This document shows, piece after piece, positions 33,675-42,680 of a stretch of DNA of 64,000 bases (positions are counted from its first letter, which is position 1; the number at the start of each line of letters is the position of its first letter). The DNA is from G016756615 sp035556195 (GTDB lineage: Bacteria; Pseudomonadota; Alphaproteobacteria; Rhizobiales; Rhizobiaceae), in assembly GCA_035556195.1 (NCBI GenBank), contig DATMFK010000001.1, positions 124,001 to 188,000 of the forward strand. The letters run 5' to 3'. A model generated the notes under the pieces. The model was given only the letters and a program-made list of their open reading frames with translations. It had not been told where the DNA came from and did not search any database. Position numbers and translations under genes: made by a program.

Positions 33675-35132
33675 TTAGACCCCGAGACCGCCGATGCAGA
33701 CATATTTGGTGTCGAGATAGTCTTCGATGCCCTGATGTCCGCCTTCACGCCCGAGGCCCGATTCCTTGACGCCGCCGAACGGTGCTTCGACCGTGGTGAT
33801 CAGCCCCTCATTGACGCCGACCATGCCATATTTCAGGCCTTCCATCACCCTGAAGGCGCGCCCGAGATCAGAGCTGTAGAAGTAGCAGGCCAAGCCGTAT
33901 TCCGTGTCGTTGGCGAGCTTGACTGCCTCTTCCTCGGTGGTGAACTTGAACACCGGCGCCACGGGCCCGAAGATCTCTTCCTTCATGAAGCGCATCGTGG
34001 GCGTGGCGTCGGCGATCACGGTCGGCTCATAGAACGAGCCACCGAGCGCGTGGCGCTTGCCGCCTGTGACGACCTTGCCGCCCTTCGCCCGCGCGTCTTC
34101 CACCAGTTCCTCGACCTTCTCGACTGCTCTTTCGTCGATGAGCGGGCCTTGCTGCGTGCCGTCGTCCAGGCCGGAGCCGACCTTCAGCTTTTGCGAGGCT
34201 TCAGCGAGCTTGGTGACGAATTCGTCATAGACGCCTGCCTGGACGAAGAAGCGGTTGGTGCAGACGCATGTCTGGCCGGAATTCCGGTACTTCGCCACCA
34301 TCGCGCCCTCGACGGCACGATCGATGTCGGCATCGTCGAAGACGAGGAACGGCGCATTGCCGCCCAGTTCCATCGAGACTTTCTTGACCGTGGAGGCGGA
34401 CTTCTGGATCAGCACCTTGCCGACCTCGGTCGAGCCAGTGAAGGTGATCTTCTTCACCAACGGATTGGTGCACAGCTCGTCGCCGATCTCGCCGGCCGCG
34501 CCCGTGACGACGTTGACGACACCCTTGGGGAAACCTGCTTCCTCGGCGAGCGCACCCCAGGCGAGACCCGAATACGGTGTCTGCGAGGCGGGTTTCACGA
34601 CGACCGTGCAGCCTGCCGCGAGCGCCGGGCCGATTTTGCGCGCCAGCATCGAGGACGGGAAGTTCCAGGGCGTGATGGCCGCGACGACGCCCGTGGGCTC
34701 CTTGGTGACGAGAATGCGCCGATCGGCCCAGGGGGACGGCACGACATCGCCATAGGCGCGGCGCCCCTCTTCGGCAAACCACAACACATAGGCGGCCGAG
34801 ATCGCGATCTCGCCCTTGGCCTCGGCGAGCGATTTGCCCTGCTCCATCGTCAGCAGCTCGGCCAGCGTCTGCTGGTTGTCCATGAGCGCATCGTGCAGTT
34901 TGCGCAGCAGCTTATGGCGCTCGAGCGCCGACGTCTTCTTCCAGGTCCGGAAGGCGGCCTCCGCGGCCTCGATGGCGCGGCGGGTTTCCGCCTGGCCCGA
35001 TTTCGGCACAGTGCCGAGCTTGAGACCCGTGGCGGGATTGATCACGTCGATGGTGGCGCCCGAATCGGCCTGGACCCATTGGCCGCCTATCAGATTGGCC
35101 TGACGCATATAGGGGCTGGTTTTCTGGAGCAT
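33675..35132 (-). CDS. gabD: Succinate-semialdehyde dehydrogenase-type aldehyde dehydrogenase
   Basis: 485 residues from ATG 35132 (AAGGAG upstream). ALDH landmarks: TPWNFPSSMLARKIGPALAA (about 150-169), TGSTEVGK, catalytic Glu in VSMELGGNAP and catalytic Cys in NSGQTCVCTNRFFVQ (about 280-294). The NRFFVQ segment and length match GabD. It oxidises succinate semialdehyde with NAD(P); the coupling with galM also allows alpha-ketoglutarate semialdehyde dehydrogenase of an oxidative pentose route. Upstream 111 codons of open frame are not coding. Confidence 0.88.
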   Translation of the reverse strand: MLQKTSPYMRQANLIGGQWVQADSGATIDVINPATGLKLGTVPKSGQAETRRAIEAAEAAFRTWKKTSALERHKLLRKLHDALMDNQQTLAELLTMEQGKSLAEAKGEIAISAAYVLWFAEEGRRAYGDVVPSPWADRRILVTKEPTGVVAAITPWNFPSSMLARKIGPALAAGCTVVVKPASQTPYSGLAWGALAEEAGFPKGVVNVVTGAAGEIGDELCTNPLVKKITFTGSTEVGKVLIQKSASTVKKVSMELGGNAPFLVFDDADIDRAVEGAMVAKYRNSGQTCVCTNRFFVQAGVYDEFVTKLAEASQKLKVGSGLDDGTQQGPLIDERAVEKVEELVEDARAKGGKVVTGGKRHALGGSFYEPTVIADATPTMRFMKEEIFGPVAPVFKFTTEEEAVKLANDTEYGLACYFYSSDLGRAFRVMEGLKYGMVGVNEGLITTVEAPFGGVKESGLGREGGHQGIEDYLDTKYVCIGGLGV

Positions 35133-35313
35133 TGTCCGTCTCCTTCGGCACCTTGTGGGGCCGCATTTCTGTTTCACTCTCAAAAGCGCCGGATGAACGC
35201 ATCGTTCCAGGTCCGCGTCACTTTCGCAGGGGGCCGAAGCCATGGAGATGTTCTTACCCTAGAGGGCAAACACGGATCAATCGCAATGCGTTGGGTCAGC
35301 CCTCGATCGCGGC

Positions 35314-36264
35314 TTAGCCGAAGACGATCTGAGCTATCCAGAGCCAGAGGGACGTCGTCACGACCGCCGAGGCGGTGGCGATCGTCATCTGGTTCGAGGC
35401 CAAGCCCTGGCCGGTGCCGAACTGGACCGCGATCAAATAGGAATTGATCCCCGAGGGAAGAGCAGCGGTGGCAACCGCCACTTTCGCCGTGAGCGGCGGC
35501 AACTGCAGCAGCCAGGCCATGCCAAGAGCGACCGCGGGCATGAGGAAGAGCTTGAGGCCCGACAGGACCAGCGCCGCCGTGACGTTTCCGGAGACGCCGA
35601 ATTTCACCAGGCCCAACCCCATGGCGAAAAGCGCCAGCGGGCCCGCTATGCCCGCCAGGGCGTCGACAAGGCGCATCGCAAGGCCGGGCATCGGAATGCC
35701 GGTGAACCGCCACGCCAGGCCCAGCAGGATGCCGACGATCAACGGGTTGGCGAAAAGCTTCCGCAGGAACTGGCCGATCAGTACCAGCGGACGAAGCTGT
35801 TGGTTGCCGTTGCGTCCGAAAATTCCGAACAGGACGATTGACGCCGCCATCATCGTGGGCAGATGCACCGATACGATCAGCGACAGGATCTCGACCCCCG
35901 GCTGGCCGAAGATGCCGAGCATGAAGGGAATGCCGAGAAGCACGGTGTTGGAGAAGGCCGCCGCCACCCCACCGACCACGCCGGCCGCACCATCGCGACC
36001 CAAGATGCGGGTCATCGTCAGGTGCCCGGCTGTCCAGGTAGCGGCCACGGCCACGAAATACGCGCTCCAGAGCGCCCATGGGGCCGCGCCGTGGAAATCG
36101 GCCGTGACCATCGTCCGAAAAAGCAGCAGCGGCACGGCGATCCCGACCGCAAACTCCGACAGGGCATCTCCCGTTTCAGCCCGGAGATAACGGGTCCAGC
36201 CGGCGACATAGCCGAGCGCGACCAGGCTGAAGACGAACAGGACGGTTTCCGTGACGGCAGACAT
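35314..36264 (-). CDS. AEC-family (auxin efflux carrier-like) transporter
   Basis: 316 residues with about ten membrane segments in two inverted halves. Family features: IAVPLLLFRTMVTADF in the first half, the internal LRKLFANPLIVGILLGLAWR and PAVALGMAWLLQLPP in the second, and the end VVTTSLWLWIAQIVFG. Bacterial AEC proteins move malonate, other small acids or amino acids, often beside decarboxylase genes. None is adjacent here, so the substrate is open. Not in an operon with gabD (182 bases apart). Confidence 0.85.
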   Translation of the reverse strand: MSAVTETVLFVFSLVALGYVAGWTRYLRAETGDALSEFAVGIAVPLLLFRTMVTADFHGAAPWALWSAYFVAVAATWTAGHLTMTRILGRDGAAGVVGGVAAAFSNTVLLGIPFMLGIFGQPGVEILSLIVSVHLPTMMAASIVLFGIFGRNGNQQLRPLVLIGQFLRKLFANPLIVGILLGLAWRFTGIPMPGLAMRLVDALAGIAGPLALFAMGLGLVKFGVSGNVTAALVLSGLKLFLMPAVALGMAWLLQLPPLTAKVAVATAALPSGINSYLIAVQFGTGQGLASNQMTIATASAVVTTSLWLWIAQIVFG

Positions 36265-36352
36265 CGATGCGCTGATTAAGCGAGCGCGACAGGAACCGCA
36301 ATCGCCGGGGCGACCACGAGCGGTGTGCGCACATCCCGCCGGGCAGCATTCG

Positions 36353-36976
36353 CTATGCCGTGACGGCAGCCCTCAACGAGAACACGCCGCCTTGTTTTGA
36401 CGCCATCCCTCTTGCCTCCCCGACATCCGACACCGCGTATTCGGCGACGAGTTCGAGACGCTCGCGTGGAAGGTACTCGCGGCCGGGATCGCCGACCAGG
36501 ACGGAACAGCCGGCCGCCGAGCAGCGATCGAGGAAGCCGAGCACCCGCGCCGCCAGATCGCTTGCATAAAACAGGTCCCCGACCAGGACGACGTCGACAT
36601 CGAGAGCCGGCCCGGTAGTCAGGTCGTCCCCGATCGTCGCCACGAAGACGCCGTTCTCCTCGGCGTTGAGCCGAAGCGCGGCGATCGCATTGGGATCTAT
36701 CTCCGCGGCCAGCACTTCGGCCGCACCGGATTTCGCTGCGGCGATGCCCACGATGCCGGAGCCCGCGCCGAGATCGAGCACGCGGCGGCCCCGCACGATC
36801 TCCGGGCTGTCGAGGATATGGCGGGCAAGGGCGACGCCGCCGGCCCACTGATAGGCCCAATAGGGCGCGCCTCCGTTCCAGGTGAAGCGGCGCAAGCCGC
36901 TCGCCGGATGGGCGGTATAAAGACGGATTTCCGGGAGCGAAGGCACTGCGAGAAGACGCATGCTCTCTCGGATCAT
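36353..36976 (-). CDS. Class I SAM methyltransferase, METTL20/ETF-beta lysine methyltransferase-like
   Basis: About 207 residues from ATG 36976 (other ATGs at 37039 and 36961 possible; no clear ribosome site decides). PYWAYQWAGGVALARHIL, then motif I LDLGAGSGIVGIAAAKSGA, acidic loop AAEIDPNAIAALRLNAEENG, and VLVGDLFYASDLA after motif II. The GD-x-FY signature and PxWAxxWAGG entry are those of the METTL20 branch, whose Agrobacterium member methylates the ETF beta subunit. I infer the same target; a ribosomal-protein or small-molecule acceptor is the alternative. Confidence 0.78.
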   Translation of the reverse strand: MIRESMRLLAVPSLPEIRLYTAHPASGLRRFTWNGGAPYWAYQWAGGVALARHILDSPEIVRGRRVLDLGAGSGIVGIAAAKSGAAEVLAAEIDPNAIAALRLNAEENGVFVATIGDDLTTGPALDVDVVLVGDLFYASDLAARVLGFLDRCSAAGCSVLVGDPGREYLPRERLELVAEYAVSDVGEARGMASKQGGVFSLRAAVTA

Positions 36977-37156
36977 ATGCGACGGATCATCGCGTCGAGA
37001 GCTTCGCCTGCCTTTCGCACCCATCGCATTGTCCGCCAACCATCTCTACCGTGGAATTCTATCACGCTCTGGCTCGGTCAGGCGTGCCTGCCGAGGCCCC
37101 GGCTTGTATTTCCCGATGCTTTCCCATCCCTATATCGGGGCAACCGGAGGAATAGA

Positions 37157-37711
37157 ATGCTTCGACTGGCAGCTGCGCTCACCCTGTTCATGTCGGCGAC
37201 GACCGCCCTGGCGACCGAAGCTGGCTGGGCGCTGCTGCGCGAGGGCGGCCATGTGGTTCTGTTGCGCCACGCCATGGTGACCGGCAGCGGCGATCCCGGG
37301 GGCTTCGAGATCGGCAATTGCGCGACGCAGCAGAAGCTGTCGGAGCGAGGCAAGCAGCAGGCCCGCAAGATCGGCGCGCTCTTCGCTGCGCGCGCGGCTC
37401 CGATCGATCGGGTCCTGTCGAGCCGCTACTGTCGTGCGCTCGATACGGCCATCATAGCCTTCGAAGACAATAAGGTCGAAACGTTCGAGCCGCTGGACCT
37501 GATCTCGAAAGACGCGGCCAAGGCGGACGCTCAGAACGCCGCCGTGCTCTCCGAGATCGAAAAATTCACCGGCGACGGCAACCTCGTCCTTGTGACGCAT
37601 CTGGAGAACATCAAGGCTCTCACCGGCGCGGGCGCCCGTGAAGGAGAGGCGGTGATCGTCGGTCTCGACGGAGAGGCACTACGTGTGCTAGCTCGCATCA
37701 TCTTCAATTGA
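37157..37711 (+). CDS. Secreted histidine phosphatase family protein
   Basis: 184 residues from ATG 37157 with GGAGG upstream. Signal peptide about 1-19 (LRLAAALTLFMSATTALATE). Phosphatase motif VVLLRHAM holds the catalytic Arg-His (about 33-40), followed by LSERGKQQARKIGALF and RVLSSRYCRALDTA; the second His is in LVLVTHLENIKAL. It is a periplasmic phosphomonoesterase of the SixA/PGM superfamily with unknown substrate. It precedes the lipid A cluster by 157 bases on the same strand, but its frame start and different GC-neutral gap do not show cotranscription. Confidence 0.83.
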   Translation: MLRLAAALTLFMSATTALATEAGWALLREGGHVVLLRHAMVTGSGDPGGFEIGNCATQQKLSERGKQQARKIGALFAARAAPIDRVLSSRYCRALDTAIIAFEDNKVETFEPLDLISKDAAKADAQNAAVLSEIEKFTGDGNLVLVTHLENIKALTGAGAREGEAVIVGLDGEALRVLARIIFN

Positions 37712-37868
37712 GATCGGCAGAAACGGAACGATTCGCCACAGGCTGCAACATCCGCGGGAAAGCGCCAGCACCCCAGCGGCAACAACATTCGCCCTTTTCC
37801 TGCCCGGAAAAACCGATTAGAGAGCCGGGCAAATCATGAAGATTCCCCCGGTTTCAGAGGGACACCCC

Positions 37869-38150
37869 GTGCCATCCACATTCGAACGCGTAGCCAAGAT
37901 CATTTCCGACACGAGCGAGATCGACATCGACACGATCACGCCGGAAAGCCACACCATCGACGATCTGGGCATCGACAGCCTCGACTTTCTCGATATCGTC
38001 TTTGCCATCGACAAGGAGTTCGGCATCAAGGTCCCGCTCGAGAAATGGACGCAGAGCGTCAATGACGGCAAGGTCCCGACGGAAGAGTATTTCCTCATGA
38101 AGAACCTTTGCGCCAAGATCGACGAGCTGGTGGCGGCCAAGGCCGGCTGA
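37869..38150 (+). CDS. acpXL: Very-long-chain acyl carrier protein AcpXL
   Basis: 93 residues from a GTG at 37869 with GAGGGA upstream; an ATG 33 bases earlier would add a Pro-rich tail not found in AcpXL. DDLGIDSLDFLDIVFAID carries the phosphopantetheine Ser37. The unusual length and the C-terminal half KVPLEKWTQSVNDGKVPTEE identify the special ACP on which rhizobia build 27-hydroxyoctacosanoate for lipid A. First gene of a five-gene plus-strand unit with tight spacing (11 to 34 bases). Confidence 0.96.
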   Translation: MPSTFERVAKIISDTSEIDIDTITPESHTIDDLGIDSLDFLDIVFAIDKEFGIKVPLEKWTQSVNDGKVPTEEYFLMKNLCAKIDELVAAKAG

Positions 38151-38161
38151 TTCCACGAAGA

Positions 38162-39352
38162 ATGAGCGCTCGCGACGTCGTCATTACCGGCATAGGCCTC
38201 GTCTCCTCGCTCGGCGAGGGGCTCGACACCCATTGGGAAAAGCTGTCTTCCGGTGCGACGGAGCCGGTGGTGGATGGGGAGCGGTACAAGCCTTACAGCA
38301 TCCATCCCCTGCCCCCGATCGACTGGGGTCTGCAGATCGCCAAGCGCGGCGACCAGCGCCAGATGGAAACCTGGCAGAGGCTCGGAACCTATGCGGCTGG
38401 CCTGGCGCTCGACGATGCCGGCGTGAAGGGCGACGAAGCGCTCTGCTCGACCATGGACATGATCGTGGCGGCCGGCGGCGGTGAGCGTGACGAACTCGTC
38501 GACCAGGGGATCCTTGAGGCTTCCGAGACGCGCGGCGACACGGAAGTCCTGCTAAACGAAAAGCTGACGACCGAGCTGCGCCCGACCCTGTTCCTGGCCC
38601 AGCTTTCCAATCTGCTCGCCGGCAACATCTCGATCGTGCACAAGGTCACCGGCTCGTCCCGGACCTTCATGGGCGAGGAAGGGGCCGGTGTGGCTGCGGT
38701 CGAAACCGCGGCCGCGCGTATCCGCGCCGGCCAGTCGACCCACGCCCTCGTCGGCGGCGCCTTCCAGACAGAGCACTCCGACATGCTGCTCGGTTACGAG
38801 CTCGGAGCCTTTCTCCATCGCGGTCCATGGAAGCCGCTTTGGCAGCGAGCCGGCTCGGAAGGCGGCGGTGTCGTTACCGGTTCGGGCGCCGCCTTCCTTG
38901 TGCTGGAATCGCGCGAGCATGCCGAGAAGCGCGGACGCAAGATCTACGCGAAGCTCGGGCGGATCGTTTCCGAAAGGGTGAAGCGGCCGTCGGCCGACCT
39001 CGCCGAAGCCATCACCGCAATGCTGGAACAGGCCGAGCTGCCGGACACCCCGCTGCTTGCCATGTCGGGCGCATCGGGGGCGCATGCGGCCACGGCCGCG
39101 GAAAGAGCGGCTCTGGACAGGAAGCCGAACGTGGTCGCGCGGGGCTTCGGCACCCTGACCGGCCATCTCAAGGAAGCGCAATTCCCGTTCGCGGTGGCGC
39201 TGGCGGCCCTTGCCGTCGATCGACGTGCCGCCTACCCGGTATTTGACGCCGCCGGCGAAAAGCCGTTCACCGGCACGCCGGACGCCGTACTTGCAACGGC
39301 GATCGGCTACTGCCATTTCGAAGGCATGGCGCTGGTTTCGGCGCCGGGCTGA
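38162..39352 (+). CDS. Ketosynthase-like protein FabF2XL, catalytic residues missing
   Basis: 396 residues with a thiolase-fold KAS II frame: VVITGIGLVSSLGEG, LVGGAFQTEHSDMLLGYELGAF, GGGVVTGSGAAFLVLESREHA. By eye alignment with the next gene, the active-site Cys segment (TACASG) is replaced by FMGEEGAG around residue 172, the NAHGTST His is replaced by GASGAHAAT, and the GHTLSAAG His-block reads GHLKEAQ. It therefore looks like a non-catalytic chain-length-factor partner rather than a working condensing enzyme. Starts 11 bases after acpXL. I keep the name from position only (fabF2XL in rhizobial maps). Confidence 0.87.
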   Translation: MSARDVVITGIGLVSSLGEGLDTHWEKLSSGATEPVVDGERYKPYSIHPLPPIDWGLQIAKRGDQRQMETWQRLGTYAAGLALDDAGVKGDEALCSTMDMIVAAGGGERDELVDQGILEASETRGDTEVLLNEKLTTELRPTLFLAQLSNLLAGNISIVHKVTGSSRTFMGEEGAGVAAVETAAARIRAGQSTHALVGGAFQTEHSDMLLGYELGAFLHRGPWKPLWQRAGSEGGGVVTGSGAAFLVLESREHAEKRGRKIYAKLGRIVSERVKRPSADLAEAITAMLEQAELPDTPLLAMSGASGAHAATAAERAALDRKPNVVARGFGTLTGHLKEAQFPFAVALAALAVDRRAAYPVFDAAGEKPFTGTPDAVLATAIGYCHFEGMALVSAPG

Positions 39353-39367
39353 GAGACGAGGCGCTTC

Positions 39368-40639
39368 ATGGCCAGCACGACGGATCATATGGGACGCAAG
39401 GTCGTCGCCGTGACGGGGATCGGCGTCGTCACGTCGCTCGGCGTCGGCAAGAAGGACAATTGGGACGCTCTGACCTCAGGGCGCTCCGGTATCCACGCGA
39501 TCACCCGCTTCCCGGTCGATCACCTCAACACCAGGATTGCCGGCACGGTCGATTTCCTGCCATCCAGCAATCAGGGAGCCAGCGCCCTCACCTATGAGCT
39601 CGCTGCCCTTTCGGCCGAGGAAGCGCTTGCCGAGTCGGGCTTCGGCCCGTCCGACTTCCACGGCCCGCTGTTCCTGGCGTCGCCGCCGGTCGAGCTCGAT
39701 TGGAAGGATCGTTTCAGGCTCTATCACGCCGGCAAAGGCATCGAAGGATATGGACGCCTTCTCGAGGTGGCGCGCAACCTGAACTCCGCCGAGGTCTTCG
39801 GCGCCACGCAGTTCGGCACAATTGCCGACCGGCTGGCAGAGCGGTTCGGCGCGACCGGGCTTCCGGTCACCTTGTCCACGGCCTGCGCCTCGGGCGCGAC
39901 GGCGATCCAGCTCGGAGTCGAGGCGATCCGTCGCGGCGAATGCGATCGCGCCCTCGCCGTCGGGGCCGACGGCTCGGCGACTGCGGAAGCGCTGATCCGT
40001 TTCTCCCTGCTGTCGGCGCTGTCGACGCAGAACGACGTGCCGGAAAAAGCATCCAAGCCCTTCTCGAAGGACCGCGACGGATTCGTCCTCGCGGAAGGTT
40101 CCGCGGCCCTGGTGCTGGAATCGTTGGACAGCGCTGTTGGGCGCGGCGCCGAAGTCCTGGGCATCCTGAGCGGCTGCGGCGAACGCGCGGACGATTTCCA
40201 CCGCACCCGCTCCAAGCCGGACGGCTCGCCGGCGATCGCCGCGGTTCGAGCGGCCCTGGCCGATGCCGGACTTGCGGAAGACGAGATCGACTATGTCAAT
40301 GCGCATGGCACGTCGACGCCCGAAAACGACAAGATGGAGCATCTGTCGCTCTCGACGGTCTTTGGAGAGCGCGTGCGAACCATCCCGATCTCGTCCAACA
40401 AGTCGATGATCGGTCACACCCTGTCGGCCGCCGGCGCCATCGAAGCAGCGTTTTCGCTGATGACGATGCGCGAAGGCGTGATCCCACCGACGATCAATTA
40501 CGACAATCCGGATCCAGCGATCGAACTCGACGTCGTGCCGAACAAGAAGCGGTCGGCGAATGTTCGCACCGTCATTTCGAATTCTTTCGGCTTCGGCGGC
40601 CAGAACGCCTGCCTTGTCATGGCGCGCGAGCCCGTTTGA
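39368..40639 (+). CDS. Beta-ketoacyl-ACP synthase II FabF1XL
   Basis: 423 residues with a complete KAS triad: Cys173 in STACASGATA, His313 in NAHGTST and His350 in SNKSMIGHTLSAAGA. DRDGFVLAEGSAALVLE and SFGFGGQNACLV are also intact. It elongates AcpXL-bound acyl chains to C26-C28 for lipid A. It lies 15 bases after the catalytically dead homologue, so a heterodimer of active and inactive subunits is likely. The start at 39368 may be 21 bases too far upstream (alternative ATG at 39389). Confidence 0.94.
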   Translation: MASTTDHMGRKVVAVTGIGVVTSLGVGKKDNWDALTSGRSGIHAITRFPVDHLNTRIAGTVDFLPSSNQGASALTYELAALSAEEALAESGFGPSDFHGPLFLASPPVELDWKDRFRLYHAGKGIEGYGRLLEVARNLNSAEVFGATQFGTIADRLAERFGATGLPVTLSTACASGATAIQLGVEAIRRGECDRALAVGADGSATAEALIRFSLLSALSTQNDVPEKASKPFSKDRDGFVLAEGSAALVLESLDSAVGRGAEVLGILSGCGERADDFHRTRSKPDGSPAIAAVRAALADAGLAEDEIDYVNAHGTSTPENDKMEHLSLSTVFGERVRTIPISSNKSMIGHTLSAAGAIEAAFSLMTMREGVIPPTINYDNPDPAIELDVVPNKKRSANVRTVISNSFGFGGQNACLVMAREPV

Positions 40640-40673
40640 TCGCACCGTCCGAGCTCGAAAGGAACCGCTGCCG

Positions 40674-41702
40674 ATGCGCGCATTGCAGTTGATCGATGAC
40701 CGCAGGTTGGAAGCCGTCGATATTCCGCCCCCGCCCCCACCCGCAATCGGCGAGGTGACGCTGCGTATCAAGGCAGTCGCGCTGAACCATATCGATGTCT
40801 GGGGCTGGCGCGGCATGGCCTTCGCCAAGCGCAAGCTGCCTCTGGTCATCGGCGCCGAAGCATCGGGCGAGGTCGAGGAGGTCGGCCCTGGCGTGGCGGG
40901 ACTGATCCCGGGGCAACTCGTTTCGATCTATGGCGCTCGGACCTGCGGTCTGTGCCGTCCCTGCCGCGAAGGCCGGGACAATCTCTGCGAGCACGTTTCG
41001 GGCGTGCACGGCTTTCATCTCGACGGCTTTGCGCAGGAGAAGATCAATCTTCCCGCGCGTTTGCTGGTGCCTGCTCCGCCCGGCGTCGATGCAGTCGGGG
41101 CGGCCGTCGCGCCAGTCACCTTCGGCACGGTCGAGCATATGCTGTTCGACAATGCCCGGCTGGAACCGGGCGAGACGATCCTCGTCCATGCCGGCGGCTC
41201 CGGCATCGGCTCGGCCGCGATCCAGCTCGCCAAGCGCATGGGCTGCACGGTCATCACGACCGTCGGTTCGAACGACAAGATCGCCAAGGCCGAAGCGCTG
41301 GGCGCCGATCACGTGATCAACTATCGCGAGGACCGCTTCGAAGGCGTGGTGCGCAAGATCACGAAGAAGAAGGGGGTCGACGTCGTCTTCGAACATGTCG
41401 GCGCCGACACCTGGGCCGGTTCGATGCTGTCGCTGAAACGCGGCGGCCGGCTCGTCACCTGCGGCTCGACCTCCGGCGTCTCCACATCGATGAACCTGAT
41501 GCAGCTCTTCCAGCAGCAGTTGAAGATCCTCGGGTCCTTCGGCTGCCGGATGGAGAACATGGCGGACGCCATGCAGAAGATGGCCGCCGGGCTCGTGCGG
41601 CCGGTCATCGACACGGAAGTGGAATTCGATTCCATCGACGCGGCGCTGAAGCGCATGGAAGGCCGCGATGTCTTCGGCAAGATCATTCTGCGCGTTGCCT
41701 GA
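40674..41702 (+). CDS. Zinc-type alcohol dehydrogenase / enoyl reductase Adh2XL
   Basis: 342 residues of the medium-chain dehydrogenase family. Structural-zinc Cys cluster TCGLCRPCREGRDNLCE (about 89-105), catalytic-side GAEASGEVEEVGPGV, and nucleotide site HAGGSGIGSAAIQLAKRMG (about 170-188). In rhizobial acpXL clusters the matching gene (adh2XL) is thought to supply the reductase step in the very-long-chain fatty acid cycle. The ATG 40674 follows AGGAACC; the upstream frame overlaps fabF1XL and is rejected. Confidence 0.9.
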   Translation: MRALQLIDDRRLEAVDIPPPPPPAIGEVTLRIKAVALNHIDVWGWRGMAFAKRKLPLVIGAEASGEVEEVGPGVAGLIPGQLVSIYGARTCGLCRPCREGRDNLCEHVSGVHGFHLDGFAQEKINLPARLLVPAPPGVDAVGAAVAPVTFGTVEHMLFDNARLEPGETILVHAGGSGIGSAAIQLAKRMGCTVITTVGSNDKIAKAEALGADHVINYREDRFEGVVRKITKKKGVDVVFEHVGADTWAGSMLSLKRGGRLVTCGSTSGVSTSMNLMQLFQQQLKILGSFGCRMENMADAMQKMAAGLVRPVIDTEVEFDSIDAALKRMEGRDVFGKIILRVA

Positions 41703-41735
41703 AATGACCGCCGGGGAAAATCGAGGAGGCGGCCG

Positions 41736-42680
41736 ATGAGGCCGCTGACCATCCGCGTTCTCCAGCGATTAAGGACGCTCAACCATTGGATGGTCGCGCA
41801 ATTCGCCCGGCTGGGGCTGGGCGTGCTGCGTCGACTGCCGCCCGACAAGGCGCTCAACTTCGCCGATCGCTTCGCCCGTCGCGTCGGCCCCTGGTTCGGG
41901 CGCCATCGTGTGGCGCTCAACAATCTGAGGCTCGCCTACCCCGAGAAGAGCGAGGCCGAGATCCAGCAGATCGCCTCCGACATGTGGGGCAACATGGCGC
42001 GACTGGCGGCCGAATATATCTTCATCGAGCAGCTCTTCGACTTCGTGCCCTTCAAGGAGCCGCCCGGCCGTATCGAGGTCTCGGGCATCGAGATCTTCGA
42101 GCGCATCGCGGCGGACAAGAGGCCGCACATCATCTTCACCGGCCATATCGGCAATTTCGAGCTACTTCCCGTTGCCGCCGCGACCTTCGGACTGAAGGTC
42201 ACGGCGATGTTTCGCGCGCCCAACAATCCTTTCATCGCCGAGTATGTGTTCAAGACGCGCCAGTCGGCCATGGGAGACCTTCTGGCCTCGCGGGCCGGAG
42301 CAGCACTTGCTCTCGCGCGCATCCTGGAAAACGACGGCAATGTCGGCGTTCTGGTCGATCAGAAATTCTCGCACGGCGTGCCGACGACCTTTTTCGGCCG
42401 CCCTTGCGAAACCAGCCCTCTCGTTCCCAAACTGGCGCGCCAGTTCGAATGCGACGTCTATCCGGCGCATTGCGTCCGCCTGCCCGGCAACCGCTTCCGC
42501 CTGATCCTTCACGAGAAGCTCGACTTACCGCGCGACGCTTCGGGACAGGTCGACGTAAATCGCACCACGCAAATGCTGAACGACGTCGTCGAAGGCTGGG
42601 TACGGCAGGATCCCGGCCAGTGGATGTGGTTCCACAAGCGGTGGAATATCGCGGGGCCGAAGCGCAAGGGTAGGCGCTAA
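41736..42680 (+). CDS. lpxXL: Lipid A very-long-chain acyltransferase LpxXL
   Basis: 314-residue HtrB/LpxL-family lysophospholipid-type acyltransferase. The catalytic H-x4-E is GHIGNFELLP (about 130-140), with the following MFRAPNNPF and GVLVDQKFSHGVPTTFFGRP blocks. An N-terminal hydrophobic stretch anchors it at the inner membrane. In Rhizobium and Brucella it transfers the 27-OH C28 chain from AcpXL onto lipid A. Last gene of the cluster; its stop codon overlaps the stop of the converging oxidoreductase gene. Confidence 0.94.
   Translation: MRPLTIRVLQRLRTLNHWMVAQFARLGLGVLRRLPPDKALNFADRFARRVGPWFGRHRVALNNLRLAYPEKSEAEIQQIASDMWGNMARLAAEYIFIEQLFDFVPFKEPPGRIEVSGIEIFERIAADKRPHIIFTGHIGNFELLPVAAATFGLKVTAMFRAPNNPFIAEYVFKTRQSAMGDLLASRAGAALALARILENDGNVGVLVDQKFSHGVPTTFFGRPCETSPLVPKLARQFECDVYPAHCVRLPGNRFRLILHEKLDLPRDASGQVDVNRTTQMLNDVVEGWVRQDPGQWMWFHKRWNIAGPKRKGRR

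Noticed and set aside
33735..35447. A 570-codon plus-strand frame opposite gabD
   Set aside because: Antisense shadow; gabD carries the full aldehyde dehydrogenase signature.
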